Positions 52,702 to 60,720 of a stretch of 64,000 nt of DNA are shown piece after piece (the stretch's first letter is position 1; every line of letters starts with the position of its first letter). The stretch spans positions 5,332,001 through 5,396,000 of the forward strand of contig NZ_CP013234.1 in NCBI RefSeq assembly GCF_001584185.1. Direction: 5' to 3'. The notes below the pieces were generated by a model. That model saw only the letters and a list, made by a program, of their open reading frames with translations. It had not been told where the DNA came from and did no database searches. The position numbers and the translations under genes were made by a program. This DNA is from Collimonas pratensis (lineage in GTDB: Bacteria > Pseudomonadota > Gammaproteobacteria > Burkholderiales > Burkholderiaceae_D).

Positions 52702-52762
52702 TGCATTGAAGTGACTACTTTGCATCAACGCAATCGCTAAATCAGAGTCCTGTGAGCATGTT

Positions 52763-52863
52763 ATTGGACAGGCCCGTTTCTTAGGCGCGAAGCTCTGGAC
52801 CGACTTTCGCATATTTGGCGACGATTCCCGGCAAGTGGCGATGCCGATGCGCACGGCAATGGG
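52763..52863 (+). pseudogene. Fragment of a metallophosphoesterase gene
   Basis: The + frame reads GQARFLGAKLWTDFRIFGDD. The intact phosphoesterase at 27359-28147 has VRFLGCCLWTDYRADPS at the matching place. No start, no metal-binding blocks and stops on both sides: a relic, lying between the PIN gene and the TnsE-like gene. Confidence 0.6.
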
Positions 52864-52874
52864 AATTGTACAGA

Positions 52875-54554
52875 TCAGCCCAACACTTCCCGTAACAGGC
52901 TGGTGCAATTGCCGATGTTAAGATTTTCCTCGTTCGGCAGATGAAGATAATGCACACCGGCCTTGTGTAGAGTCTCCCAGACTTCATCAAGATTCTTGCC
53001 ATTTGTTGCGTACACCTTGATATAAAGAGGAGATGACTCAATAAATACGACGCTCACGTGGACTTGGCCGCGCCTCACTCCAAATGCCGATGCCCGACGC
53101 AGTCGTGGGACTCCCCCATCGCTGCTGACAGAAAGCCGTAAGTCGATCTCGCCATCTTCATCTGATAACGCAGTAATCGGCACCGTCCACCCGTCCTCAT
53201 CGCTATCAGTAAGGAGATCGATATCCAGACCGTCCAATACTGAAAGCGCTTCGACCGCATCGCATAAAAATTGAGGGATGCTGTCGCGTTTCGCTGGATC
53301 AGTATTGAGCAACACGTCCAAATTCACTGGACGGATTCGTTGCTCAGAACCAGGCTCGCCCACAGCAGCCGACTCGACAGCTTGACCCACACGACCACCT
53401 GTGCGCCCAACGCCGTCGGTGGTCGCCAGCACTTTGTCTTTCCAGACCGGCTTTTTCTGCAAATCCGGAAAGCGTGGCTCTAGACGTACCTGAATCGTCT
53501 TCGGCGCCAGGCTATTTGATGCGTCCCGCTCTACAATTACTTGCTGAGGTGCATCGCTGACAGAACCCTGAATGAGGCTCTGGCGAGGAGACTTGCTGTT
53601 CGCACGAGAAAACACATTTTGTACTTTGTAGCGCAATGAGCGAAAGGGGAACGGATGAGAGCACGAACGAAGGCTATACACGAGAAATGTTGCCTCCGCT
53701 CGATCGCCCAAACTCAACCATTTCCCTGCGGCCGCCAAGGTAGTCGTGCCTTCGAATGGAAAGAAACCTTGCGGATAGATAGTCTGCCGGGCGACCGATG
53801 CTTTCAATGCCGACGTACCAATATGCATGGCAGCACGCCAGGCGATGGGATCCAAATGCAGCCGCCCTATATCCGCCGCTGATGCGCCAGATATTTTTTC
53901 GGCCAGCTCTAGGACAAGGCGCTTGGTGGTCGGATCGAATTGGGGACTGCCATAGAGAGTTTTACGCTGTAGGGGTGGCAGAAACAGCTTGGTGATTAGC
54001 CCGCTCGACGATCCAAAATAGAATCGAATCAGCTCGACGCAAGGAATGATCAGCTGACGGCCATCTGGCAGGTCCACCATCACGCAATAGGAATGCGTGC
54101 AGTTCAAATGCCATGGATGTTCCGACAGCGGCAACAGGAAACCCTTGTCGTCCAGGTTCAGGCCCGCCTTGACCAGATGAACTGTGCTGTCATCAATCTG
54201 CAGGTCGACGAAGCGTTCAAGCTGGTAGTCGGGGCTGGCTTCTAGTTTTCCGTCACGCCAAATGTCACCGATGCGCAGTAGCGGCAAAGTACCGGCCGAA
54301 ACCCATACCTTGCGTTGAAACCGAGCAGGAGTGGTCGAGTCAGGGGAGAGTTGAACGGAAGGATCGTAATGAAAACTGCTATCGAGAACCTTGGAGAGGT
54401 GCACGAGCAGCGATGGCTGAGTCCGGCGGAATAGACGGTTCGGGAAAGCCAAATCTCCGAACCAATCTATTCGCCAAGAGTTATTGCCCTTGGTAAGAGC
54501 CGAGATAGAAGGTAACTCTTTGTTTATGAATGATTTTTTATGACCAAATACCAT
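52875..54554 (-). CDS. TnsE-like protein
   Basis: 559 residues, near the 538 of Tn7 TnsE. A middle segment CVELIRFYFGSSSGLITKLF resembles the TnsE region ELARSLFL...SS. The C-terminal 150 residues share the order of elements I remember in TnsE: an acidic stretch, RLSVSSDGGVPRLRRASAFG (TnsE: LHLCKDGSPRVIKAVG), an alternating beta strand, and DEVWETLHKAG. The match is from memory, not computed. It lies against the right end on the same strand as lipA with no promoter room, so read-through from lipA is likely. TnsE directs Tn7 to replicating DNA. Confidence 0.6.
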   Translation of the reverse strand: MVFGHKKSFINKELPSISALTKGNNSWRIDWFGDLAFPNRLFRRTQPSLLVHLSKVLDSSFHYDPSVQLSPDSTTPARFQRKVWVSAGTLPLLRIGDIWRDGKLEASPDYQLERFVDLQIDDSTVHLVKAGLNLDDKGFLLPLSEHPWHLNCTHSYCVMVDLPDGRQLIIPCVELIRFYFGSSSGLITKLFLPPLQRKTLYGSPQFDPTTKRLVLELAEKISGASAADIGRLHLDPIAWRAAMHIGTSALKASVARQTIYPQGFFPFEGTTTLAAAGKWLSLGDRAEATFLVYSLRSCSHPFPFRSLRYKVQNVFSRANSKSPRQSLIQGSVSDAPQQVIVERDASNSLAPKTIQVRLEPRFPDLQKKPVWKDKVLATTDGVGRTGGRVGQAVESAAVGEPGSEQRIRPVNLDVLLNTDPAKRDSIPQFLCDAVEALSVLDGLDIDLLTDSDEDGWTVPITALSDEDGEIDLRLSVSSDGGVPRLRRASAFGVRRGQVHVSVVFIESSPLYIKVYATNGKNLDEVWETLHKAGVHYLHLPNEENLNIGNCTSLLREVLG

Positions 54555-54565
54555 TTAAGCAGCAT

Positions 54566-54637
54566 ATGTTGTCTCATCAACTTCTGAATTTGTCTCGCTA
54601 ACTTCTAATTTGTCTCATTAACTACTGATTTTTCACA
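54566..54637 (-). repeat. Transposon right end with three packed TnsB-type sites
   Basis: Read from the terminus TGTGAA (54637) inward: R1 AGTAGTTAATGAGACAAATT (54626-54607), R2 AGAAGTTAGCGAGACAAATT (54606-54587), R3 AGAAGTTGATGAGACAACAT (54585-54566). The three abut with a 20-21 bp period. R1 equals L1 of the left end in all 20 bases. The lipA stop codon (54622-54624) lies in R1. Confidence 0.92.
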
Positions 54638-55629
54638 ATCATGCCGGCATCATGCGCCTGCTGGTCAGCATGGTAAGAACTGCGCACCATCGCGCCAACC
54701 GCCGCATGCGCAAAGCCCATTTTGTAGGCTTCCTCTTCGTACATCTTGAAGACGTCAGGATGGACATAGCGCCGCACCGGCAGGTGATTCCCGCTTGGCA
54801 TCAGGTATTGGCCGATGGTCAGCATGTCGACATCGTGGGCGCGCATGTCGCGCATCACTTGCAGCACTTCTTCGTCGGTTTCGCCGAGGCCGACCATGAT
54901 GCCGGACTTGGTCGGCGTGTTCGGATGCAGCGCCTTGAAGCGTTTCAGCAGGTTCAGCGAATATTCGTAGTCGGAGCCGGGACGCGCTTCCTTGTACAGG
55001 CGCGGTGCGGTTTCCAGGTTGTGGTTCATCACGTCCGGCGGCGCCAGGTTGAGGATTTCCAGGGCACGGTCCATGCGGCCGCGGAAGTCCGGCACCAGGA
55101 TTTCGATGCGGGTGTTCGGCGACAGCGCGCGCACGTGGCGGATGCATTCGGCAAAATGGCCGGCGCCGCCGTCGCGCAGGTCGTCGCGGTCGACGCTGGT
55201 GATGACGACATAACTCAGTCTCAGCGCGGCAATGGTCTTGGCCAGGTTTTCCGGCTCATTGACGTCAAGCGGATCGGGACGGCCGTGGCCGACATCGCAG
55301 AACGGGCAGCGGCGGGTGCACTTGTCGCCCATGATCATGAAGGTAGCGGTGCCCTTGCCGAAGCATTCGCCGATGTTCGGGCAGCTGGCTTCTTCGCATA
55401 CCGTCACCAGGTTGTTGGCGCGCAAGATGTCCTTGATTTCGTAGAAGCGCGAGGACGGCGAGGCCGCCTTGACGCGAATCCAGTCCGGCTTTTTCAGGCG
55501 TTCGATCGGGATGATCTTGATCGGGATGCGCGCGGTCTTGCTGGCGCCCTTCTGCTTTTCGGACGGATTGTAGCTGGCGGTAGCGACAGTAGCTTCGGTT
55601 GGCAGCGACGGCGTGGTTTCTGTGGTCAT
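54622..55629 (-). CDS. lipA: Lipoyl synthase, C-terminus supplied by the transposon
   Basis: 335 residues. Radical-SAM enzyme inserting two sulfurs into octanoyl groups to make lipoate. Auxiliary cluster [12 protein letters not shown], radical-SAM motif CTRRCPFC, and the conserved RSSYHADQ near the end are present, so it should be functional. The last codons ATT GTG AAA AAT CAG TAG are transposon DNA: the end now reads GMIVKNQ. The original end GMMASK is kept at 23121-23138. Downstream of lipB, probably one operon. Confidence 0.95.
   Translation of the reverse strand: MTTETTPSLPTEATVATASYNPSEKQKGASKTARIPIKIIPIERLKKPDWIRVKAASPSSRFYEIKDILRANNLVTVCEEASCPNIGECFGKGTATFMIMGDKCTRRCPFCDVGHGRPDPLDVNEPENLAKTIAALRLSYVVITSVDRDDLRDGGAGHFAECIRHVRALSPNTRIEILVPDFRGRMDRALEILNLAPPDVMNHNLETAPRLYKEARPGSDYEYSLNLLKRFKALHPNTPTKSGIMVGLGETDEEVLQVMRDMRAHDVDMLTIGQYLMPSGNHLPVRRYVHPDVFKMYEEEAYKMGFAHAAVGAMVRSSYHADQQAHDAGMIVKNQ
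54638..54642. repeat. Right 5-bp target duplication ATCAT
   Basis: Identical to 23134-23138 and directly outside the TTCACA terminus. Confidence 0.92.
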
Positions 55630-55684
55630 GGTCTGGTGGAGTCCCGGAGGGCGCTCGGTTAAATCGCGCAGTTAAATTCAGCAG

Positions 55685-56365
55685 TTAATTAACGGTAAAT
55701 GTCTTCATCAGTTGGTGAGCAAGCGCTAACTGCATCTCTGAGAGAGTTATATCAACGCCTAGCGTTTTCATATCGACAGTCTGCAGGCCTTCGTAGCCGC
55801 ACGGGTTGATCCAGGAAAATGGCGTCAGGTCCATGGCGACATTGAGCGATACACCGTGGTAGGTGCAGCCGCTGGCCTTGACTTTCAAGCCAAGCGCGGC
55901 GATTTTCGCACCCTGCCAGGCGCCGTCGGCGACATATATCCCGGGCGCGCCGGGCTTGCGTTCACCGGCCAGATTATACGCTGCCAGCGTGTCGATGACC
56001 GCCTGCTCGATACTTTGCACGAATTCGCGCACGAACAGACGTGCCGCGGGACGACGGCGGCGCAGGTCGAGCAGCAGGTAGATCACTACCTGGCCGGGGC
56101 CGTGATAGGTCACTTCGCCGCCGCGGTCGGTCTGGATCACCGGGATATCGTGCGGCGCCAGCACGTGGCCCGGATCGGCGCCCAAACCCAGCGTATAGAC
56201 CGGCGGATGCTCGACTATCCACAGCTGGTCAGGCGTATCGGCGCTGCGGGCGGCAGTAAACGCGCGCATGGCTTCAAAGCTGACGGGGTAGGATTCGACG
56301 CCGCGATGGATGATCTGAAGGCTGGGCGGATGATCGGGGGAACGGAGTTGCTGCGCACTGGACAT
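55685..56365 (-). CDS. lipB: Lipoyl(octanoyl) transferase LipB
   Basis: About 226 residues from MSSAQQL (a longer frame to 56416 has no better start). [24 protein letters not shown] contains the LipB motif, with [23 protein letters not shown] carrying the catalytic Lys and Cys. It transfers octanoate from acyl carrier protein to lipoyl domains, the step before LipA. 55 bp upstream of lipA. Confidence 0.95.
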   Translation of the reverse strand: MSSAQQLRSPDHPPSLQIIHRGVESYPVSFEAMRAFTAARSADTPDQLWIVEHPPVYTLGLGADPGHVLAPHDIPVIQTDRGGEVTYHGPGQVVIYLLLDLRRRRPAARLFVREFVQSIEQAVIDTLAAYNLAGERKPGAPGIYVADGAWQGAKIAALGLKVKASGCTYHGVSLNVAMDLTPFSWINPCGYEGLQTVDMKTLGVDITLSEMQLALAHQLMKTFTVN

Positions 56366-56436
56366 AAGCGCAAGTGTAACGAAAAAAGGCGGTCGGCGTG
56401 CAAAAGCGGCTGGCACGCCGACCCACCGTCAGGTCC

Positions 56437-57078
56437 TCAGGGGGCCAGTAAGGGTGCCAGTAAGCTCTCCGGAGATTGCCAGTTTGGCAATTCTCTAATG
56501 CGTTGCAGCCAGGCGGCGACACCCACCGGCAGCACGACTTCGGCGGCATCCGCCCAGAACAGATAGCCGCACAGCGAAAAATCCGCGATGGTGGGCAGGT
56601 CATCGATGATGAAGGCGCGGCCATCAGCCAGTTCCGCTTCCAGCTTAGCGATATCGACGTCAAACCGGCTTTGCAGCCAGCTGACGGCGCCAGGCGGGTA
56701 ATCCTGCGGCGCAAAACTGCGCGCCCAGCGCAGCTGCGGCAGGCACATGCCGAGCCGGTTGGCTTCCCAGAACAGCCATTCACGGACACGCGCCATGCGC
56801 AACGGCGACTCGGCGCCAAAACCGCCGCTCAACTCGGCCAGATGCATCAGGATAGAGTCGGACTGGATATACGGCACACCGTTGTGCACCAACAACGGCA
56901 CCTCGCCGAACTTGGCGAGGCTGCGGAACGGCTCCGGCCGCAAATGGCGAGGCTGGCCGATATCGATGGACTGATAAGTATGGGCAAGGCCGCTGACCGC
57001 CAGCATCAGCCCGACCTTGTAAGCATGTCCCGAATCGGCGTTGCCGTAGAACGTGATCTGATCCGGCATGTCCGCCAT
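56437..57078 (-). CDS. Glutathione S-transferase family protein
   Basis: 213 residues: thioredoxin-like N-terminal half (ITFYGNADSGHAYKVGLML; FGEVPLLVHNGVPYIQSDSILMHLAE with the cis-Pro and QSD glutathione-contact motif) and an all-helical C-terminal half. Alternative start ATG at 57069. 4 bp after the DUF2917 stop, so likely co-transcribed with it. Substrate unknown. Confidence 0.87.
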   Translation of the reverse strand: MADMPDQITFYGNADSGHAYKVGLMLAVSGLAHTYQSIDIGQPRHLRPEPFRSLAKFGEVPLLVHNGVPYIQSDSILMHLAELSGGFGAESPLRMARVREWLFWEANRLGMCLPQLRWARSFAPQDYPPGAVSWLQSRFDVDIAKLEAELADGRAFIIDDLPTIADFSLCGYLFWADAAEVVLPVGVAAWLQRIRELPNWQSPESLLAPLLAP

Positions 57079-57082
57079 CGGA

Positions 57083-57397
57083 TCAGCAGCCTGCCGCGGC
57101 GCCGTTTGGCATCAGGGTCTTGCTGAAGCCGGCACGGGCGCTGACTGCCGGCAGGCGGCCGGACAGTTGTTGCACCTGTACCACGCTGTTGCCCTTGTGG
57201 GCTTCGATCACGATCTGGCTATCGGCGGCGACGTGCAGGAATTGCCCTGCCGACAACCAGTAGTCGTCGCCCTGGCCGGACACCGTCACCCACACCCGGC
57301 CTTGCGTGATTTGCAAAGTTTGCGCCACTGGCGCGATGACTGACAGGGCTTGTCCAGCGCTGATTGCCAAAGACTCGTTAGCTAATAATTTTCTCAT
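57083..57397 (-). CDS. DUF2917 domain protein
   Basis: 104 residues, beta-rich (ITQGRVWVTVSGQGDDYWLSAGQFLHV), typical of DUF2917, a small cupin-like family common in Burkholderiales. AAGGAG lies 8 bp before the ATG. Divergent from a GcvA-like LysR gene; the two usually go together, so regulation by that protein is plausible. Confidence 0.85.
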   Translation of the reverse strand: MRKLLANESLAISAGQALSVIAPVAQTLQITQGRVWVTVSGQGDDYWLSAGQFLHVAADSQIVIEAHKGNSVVQVQQLSGRLPAVSARAGFSKTLMPNGAAAGC

Positions 57398-57566
57398 GAT
57401 GCTGCTCCTTGAAACTGCTGGTATATTGACCGCTACATCCTCTTCAAGCGCTTGATATAGCCGTTCCTTGTTTCTACAGAGTCATTTTAATCAAGTACAG
57501 AGTGTTAACAAAACGAGTAATTTTCCCTTTCCTTGCTAGTTTTTCTCACACTAACCCGAGCCCGCC

Positions 57567-58493
57567 ATGGCCGATCTCAGAAAACTGCCGAATCTCTCCG
57601 CTCTGCGCGCCTTTGAAGCCGCCGCCCGCAACGACAGCTTTTCGCGCGCCGCCGAAGAAATCTATGTGACGCCGGGGGCGATCAGCCATCAGATCCGCAC
57701 GCTGGAACAGGAACTGGGCGTGCAGTTGTTCATGCGCCACGGCAAACGCATCACCATTACCGCCCAGGGCCAGCGTTTCGCCGCCACCATCCGTAAGTCG
57801 CTGAATGAAATCGCGCTGGCGGCCGAGGCCTTGAAGCTCGACGCCAAGCAAAAGCGCCTGACGGTCTCCGCCCTGCCCTCGTTCGCGGCGCGCTGGCTGG
57901 CGCCGCGGCTGTGGAAATTCATCGACCTGCATCCGGATACGGAAGTCGTGCTGCAATCGAGCAATCACCTCAATGATCTGGAAAGGGAACCGATCGACGT
58001 CGGCCTGCGCTACGGCCTGGGCAACTATCCCGGCCTGATTGTGGAAAAACTGATGGATGATTTTTACTATCCGGTGGCCAGTCCGCACTACCGCGACGGC
58101 AAGCTGCCGAAAACCCCGCAGGAACTGGAGCAGTGCAGCTTGCTGCGCATGGATACCGAATCGTCCTGGCTGCCCTGGTTCGAGGCGGCGGGAGTGGACC
58201 TGGTGGAGCCGACCGGCGGCTTGCTGATCGAGGATGCCTCGATGCTGCTGCGCTCGGCGTCGGATGGTTTGGGGATAGCGCTGACGCGGCATGCAATCGC
58301 GCTGCAGGAAATTGCCTCGGGCGAGCTGGTGCGCCTGTTCGATGTCGTGGCGCGCTGCCCTCTATCGTATTATTTCGCCTGCACCAAGGAGGCGATGGAC
58401 AAGCCCCAGGTGCAGGCTTTCCATCGCTGGCTGACAGCCGAGGTGCGTGCTTTCAAGGCGCAAAGCGAATGGCCCGGAGAGCCGGGGGCCTGA
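57567..58493 (+). CDS. GcvA-like LysR regulator
   Basis: 308 residues: LSALRAFEAAARNDSFSRAAEEIYVTPGAISHQIRTLE is the GcvA-subgroup DNA-binding helix region, followed by a LysR effector domain (LSALPSFAARWLAPRL-type). Divergent from the DUF2917-GST pair, with a 169-bp gap holding the shared promoters. Confidence 0.92.
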   Translation: MADLRKLPNLSALRAFEAAARNDSFSRAAEEIYVTPGAISHQIRTLEQELGVQLFMRHGKRITITAQGQRFAATIRKSLNEIALAAEALKLDAKQKRLTVSALPSFAARWLAPRLWKFIDLHPDTEVVLQSSNHLNDLEREPIDVGLRYGLGNYPGLIVEKLMDDFYYPVASPHYRDGKLPKTPQELEQCSLLRMDTESSWLPWFEAAGVDLVEPTGGLLIEDASMLLRSASDGLGIALTRHAIALQEIASGELVRLFDVVARCPLSYYFACTKEAMDKPQVQAFHRWLTAEVRAFKAQSEWPGEPGA

Positions 58494-58505
58494 TCCGCAT
58501 GGGAC

Positions 58506-58793
58506 TTACAACACCATCTTGACCATCGGATGGGACGACAAGGCGCGATACAGATTGTCCAGCTGCTCGCGGTGGATGGCATACACATTGGCGGTCAGGC
58601 CGGTATAGTTGCCCTTGGACGAAGGCCGCACTTCCAGCTTGTCGATATGGAAAGTAGGATCATGCTGCAGCACCACGCCGACGATGGTCTCGACGAAAGC
58701 ATCGTGCGTCGGTCCCATGATCTTGATGGGGAATACGCTGGGATATTCGATCAGGCTTTCTTCCGGATCGATGGGCTTGGTCAGGTCGGTCAT
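58506..58793 (-). CDS. ybeD: YbeD/DUF493 family protein
   Basis: 95 residues with YPSVFPIKIMGPTHDAFVETI and a ferredoxin-like/ACT-type pattern, the UPF0250/DUF493 family. In many proteobacteria it lies next to lipB, and here it is only 2 kb upstream of lipBA, with later insertions between. Function unclear. Confidence 0.92.
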   Translation of the reverse strand: MTDLTKPIDPEESLIEYPSVFPIKIMGPTHDAFVETIVGVVLQHDPTFHIDKLEVRPSSKGNYTGLTANVYAIHREQLDNLYRALSSHPMVKMVL

Positions 58794-58887
58794 GGTCTTT
58801 GCTCTTCAGTGATGTTGCAGACAGGTAGTTTACACCTAGCTTATCAGCGGTGCGGAATTCTGCAAGAATGACTTGCATAAATGAAAA

Positions 58888-58913
58888 CAGGGTGGAAATA
58901 TCCACCCTGCAAC
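58888..58913 (-). terminator. Terminator after dat
   Basis: CAGGGTGGA-TATT-TCCACCCTG hairpin followed by TTTTC on the - strand, 35 bp after the dat stop. Confidence 0.65.
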
Positions 58914-58947
58914 CATTTTCCCCACTACCCGAAAAAACCTGCTGCGT

Positions 58948-59799
58948 TCAGGCAGCGGCCTTGGCCTGCTGATAAGCCTCGTATAACTGCTGGTATATGG
59001 GGCCGGGGACGCCGTTTCCAATAGCCTTGCCGTCAATCGACACCACCGGCAACACTTCCTTGGTGGCCGACGACAGCAACACTTCGTCCGCGCCGAACAC
59101 CTCTTCCCGGGTAATCCGGCGCGCCTCGAAAGGAATGCCGCCGGCGGCGCACAGTTCCTCGATCAGGCGATAGCGGATGCCTTCCAGGATCAAGTTGTCC
59201 TTGGGCGGCGCCATCAGCTTGCCGTGCTTGACGATCCACACATTGGAAGAAGAAGCCTCGGTCAGCCAGCCGTCGCGGAACTGGATCGCTTCCACTACGC
59301 CGTGCTCGGCCGCGTTCTGCGCCGCCAGCACGTTGCCCAGCAGCGAAATCGACTTGATCTCGCAATGCAGCCAGCGCTGGTCTTCCATCGCCACGCAGGG
59401 CACGCCGCTGGCGCGCAAGGCGGCGCTCGGCAGCACCAGCGGATTGGTCATGATGAACACGGTCGGCGTCAGCGGCTCCTTGGGAAAGGCATGGCCGCGC
59501 TTGGCGACGCCGCGGGTGACATGGATGTAGACCATCTGGTCATCCGCCGGATGGGCGGCGATGACGCCATTGATCAGCGCCATCCACTGCGCTTTGTCAT
59601 GCGGATTTGGAATACTGATCTTGTCCAGGCTGCGGAACAGGCGCGCCAGGTGATGTTCCGCGCGAAATAATTTGCGGCCGTAGATAGGAACCACTTCATA
59701 GACGCCATCGCCGAAAATGAAGCCGCGGTCCAGCACCGGGATACGCGCTTCGGACAGCGGGGTCATGCTGCCATTGAGATAGACCAGCGGGTCTTGCAT
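58948..59799 (-). CDS. dat: D-amino-acid aminotransferase (class IV)
   Basis: 283 residues from MQDPLVYLNGS (AGGAA 8 bp upstream). Class IV PLP aminotransferase: RGFIFGDGVYEVVPIYGRKL, the catalytic Lys in EIKSISLLGNVLA, EASSSNVWIV. It interconverts D-alanine and D-glutamate with 2-oxo acids; a branched-chain or aminodeoxychorismate-lyase activity is less likely. Divergent from tag. Confidence 0.9.
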   Translation of the reverse strand: MQDPLVYLNGSMTPLSEARIPVLDRGFIFGDGVYEVVPIYGRKLFRAEHHLARLFRSLDKISIPNPHDKAQWMALINGVIAAHPADDQMVYIHVTRGVAKRGHAFPKEPLTPTVFIMTNPLVLPSAALRASGVPCVAMEDQRWLHCEIKSISLLGNVLAAQNAAEHGVVEAIQFRDGWLTEASSSNVWIVKHGKLMAPPKDNLILEGIRYRLIEELCAAGGIPFEARRITREEVFGADEVLLSSATKEVLPVVSIDGKAIGNGVPGPIYQQLYEAYQQAKAAA

Positions 59800-59988
59800 G
59801 ATCGGATTCCTGAAAAAGTAGAGAAACCAATTCTGGCACAGCGGCGCCGCGCCGGGTATGCAAAAAAAGTATGTAGCGTGTGCCGCAACCGCCTGTATTC
59901 GCCGGCAGCCGCAACAGATGATTTTGTGCGGTAGCATGTGCGTAACTCAACTTCCGGGAAGCCTCTGCGCTTCCCCTGCCTCCCCGCC

Positions 59989-60567
59989 ATGACCAAGCCC
60001 CTTACCCGTTGCGCCTGGGCCAATCCGGCCAATCCCCGTTATCTTGCCTATCACGACGAGGAATGGGGCCAGCCCTGCCACGACGAAGTGCGCCTGTTCG
60101 AAATGCTGAACCTGGAAGGCGCGCAGGCCGGCCTCAGCTGGGAAACCATTCTCAACAAGCGCGACAACTACTGGCGCGCGTTCGACGGCTGGAACGCCAA
60201 GAAGATCGCCCGCTACGACCAGGACAAAGTGGCCGCGCTGCTGGCCGACGCCGGCATCGTCCGCAACCGCCTCAAGGTGGCCGCCGCCATCAGCAATGCC
60301 CAGGCTTATCTGCGCCTGCAGGCTGAACTGGGCGGCCTCGATCCCTATCTGTGGGCCTTCGTCGACGGCGCGCCGATCCAGAACCAGTGGACACTGCTGG
60401 GCGGCAACCCCGCCAAAACCCCTTTATCGGACCGGATTTCCAAGGATCTGGCCAAGCGCGGCTTCAAATTCGTCGGTTCCACCATCATTTACGCGTATAT
60501 GCAGGCGATCGGCATGGTCAACGACCATTGCGTCGAGTGCTTCCGCCACCACGCCGTACAGGAGTAA
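59989..60567 (+). CDS. tag: DNA-3-methyladenine glycosylase I
   Basis: 192 residues: RCAWANPANPRYLAYHDEEWGQP, EGAQAGLSWETILNKR, and the C-terminal zinc ligands (HDE...HCVECFRH) are those of Tag. It removes 3-methyladenine from DNA. Start at MTKPLTRC; the upstream frame to 59938 is not needed. Confidence 0.95.
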   Translation: MTKPLTRCAWANPANPRYLAYHDEEWGQPCHDEVRLFEMLNLEGAQAGLSWETILNKRDNYWRAFDGWNAKKIARYDQDKVAALLADAGIVRNRLKVAAAISNAQAYLRLQAELGGLDPYLWAFVDGAPIQNQWTLLGGNPAKTPLSDRISKDLAKRGFKFVGSTIIYAYMQAIGMVNDHCVECFRHHAVQE

Positions 60568-60720
60568 TTGTTCGCGGAAGCGGTTGCGGGCGCTCACACA
60601 AGGTATCATCGCGCCATTCCACGATGCTGATGCGCTTGTCATGCGATGTTTGCCATGACAAGCGCCCTGCCATCCTGTCCCGCCTGCTGTCCCGCCGTTA
60701 CTCCCACCCCAGGAATTCAC

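Larger units (their letters stand above)
23139..54637. mobile_element. Complete Tn7-like transposon inserted in the lipA 3' end
   Basis: 31,499 bp bounded by 5'-TGTGAA and TTCACA-3', with 5-bp duplications (ATCAT) on both sides and three TnsB-type binding sites in each end. The shared terminal repeat runs TGTGAA, two to three variable bases, then ATCAGTAGTTAATGAGACAA on the inside. It encodes TnsA, TnsB, TnsC and TniQ homologues, a TnsE-like protein, and a serine recombinase with two ParB-type proteins in the same operon. Cargo includes a Druantia-type defence system. Base composition is lower in GC than the flanks. No cas genes or CRISPR array are present, so it is not a CRISPR-guided element. 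Confidence 0.93.

Noticed and set aside
54622..55629. lipA considered a disrupted gene
   Set aside because: All catalytic motifs are intact and the frame is closed within 6 codons by the transposon end; only the last few residues differ.
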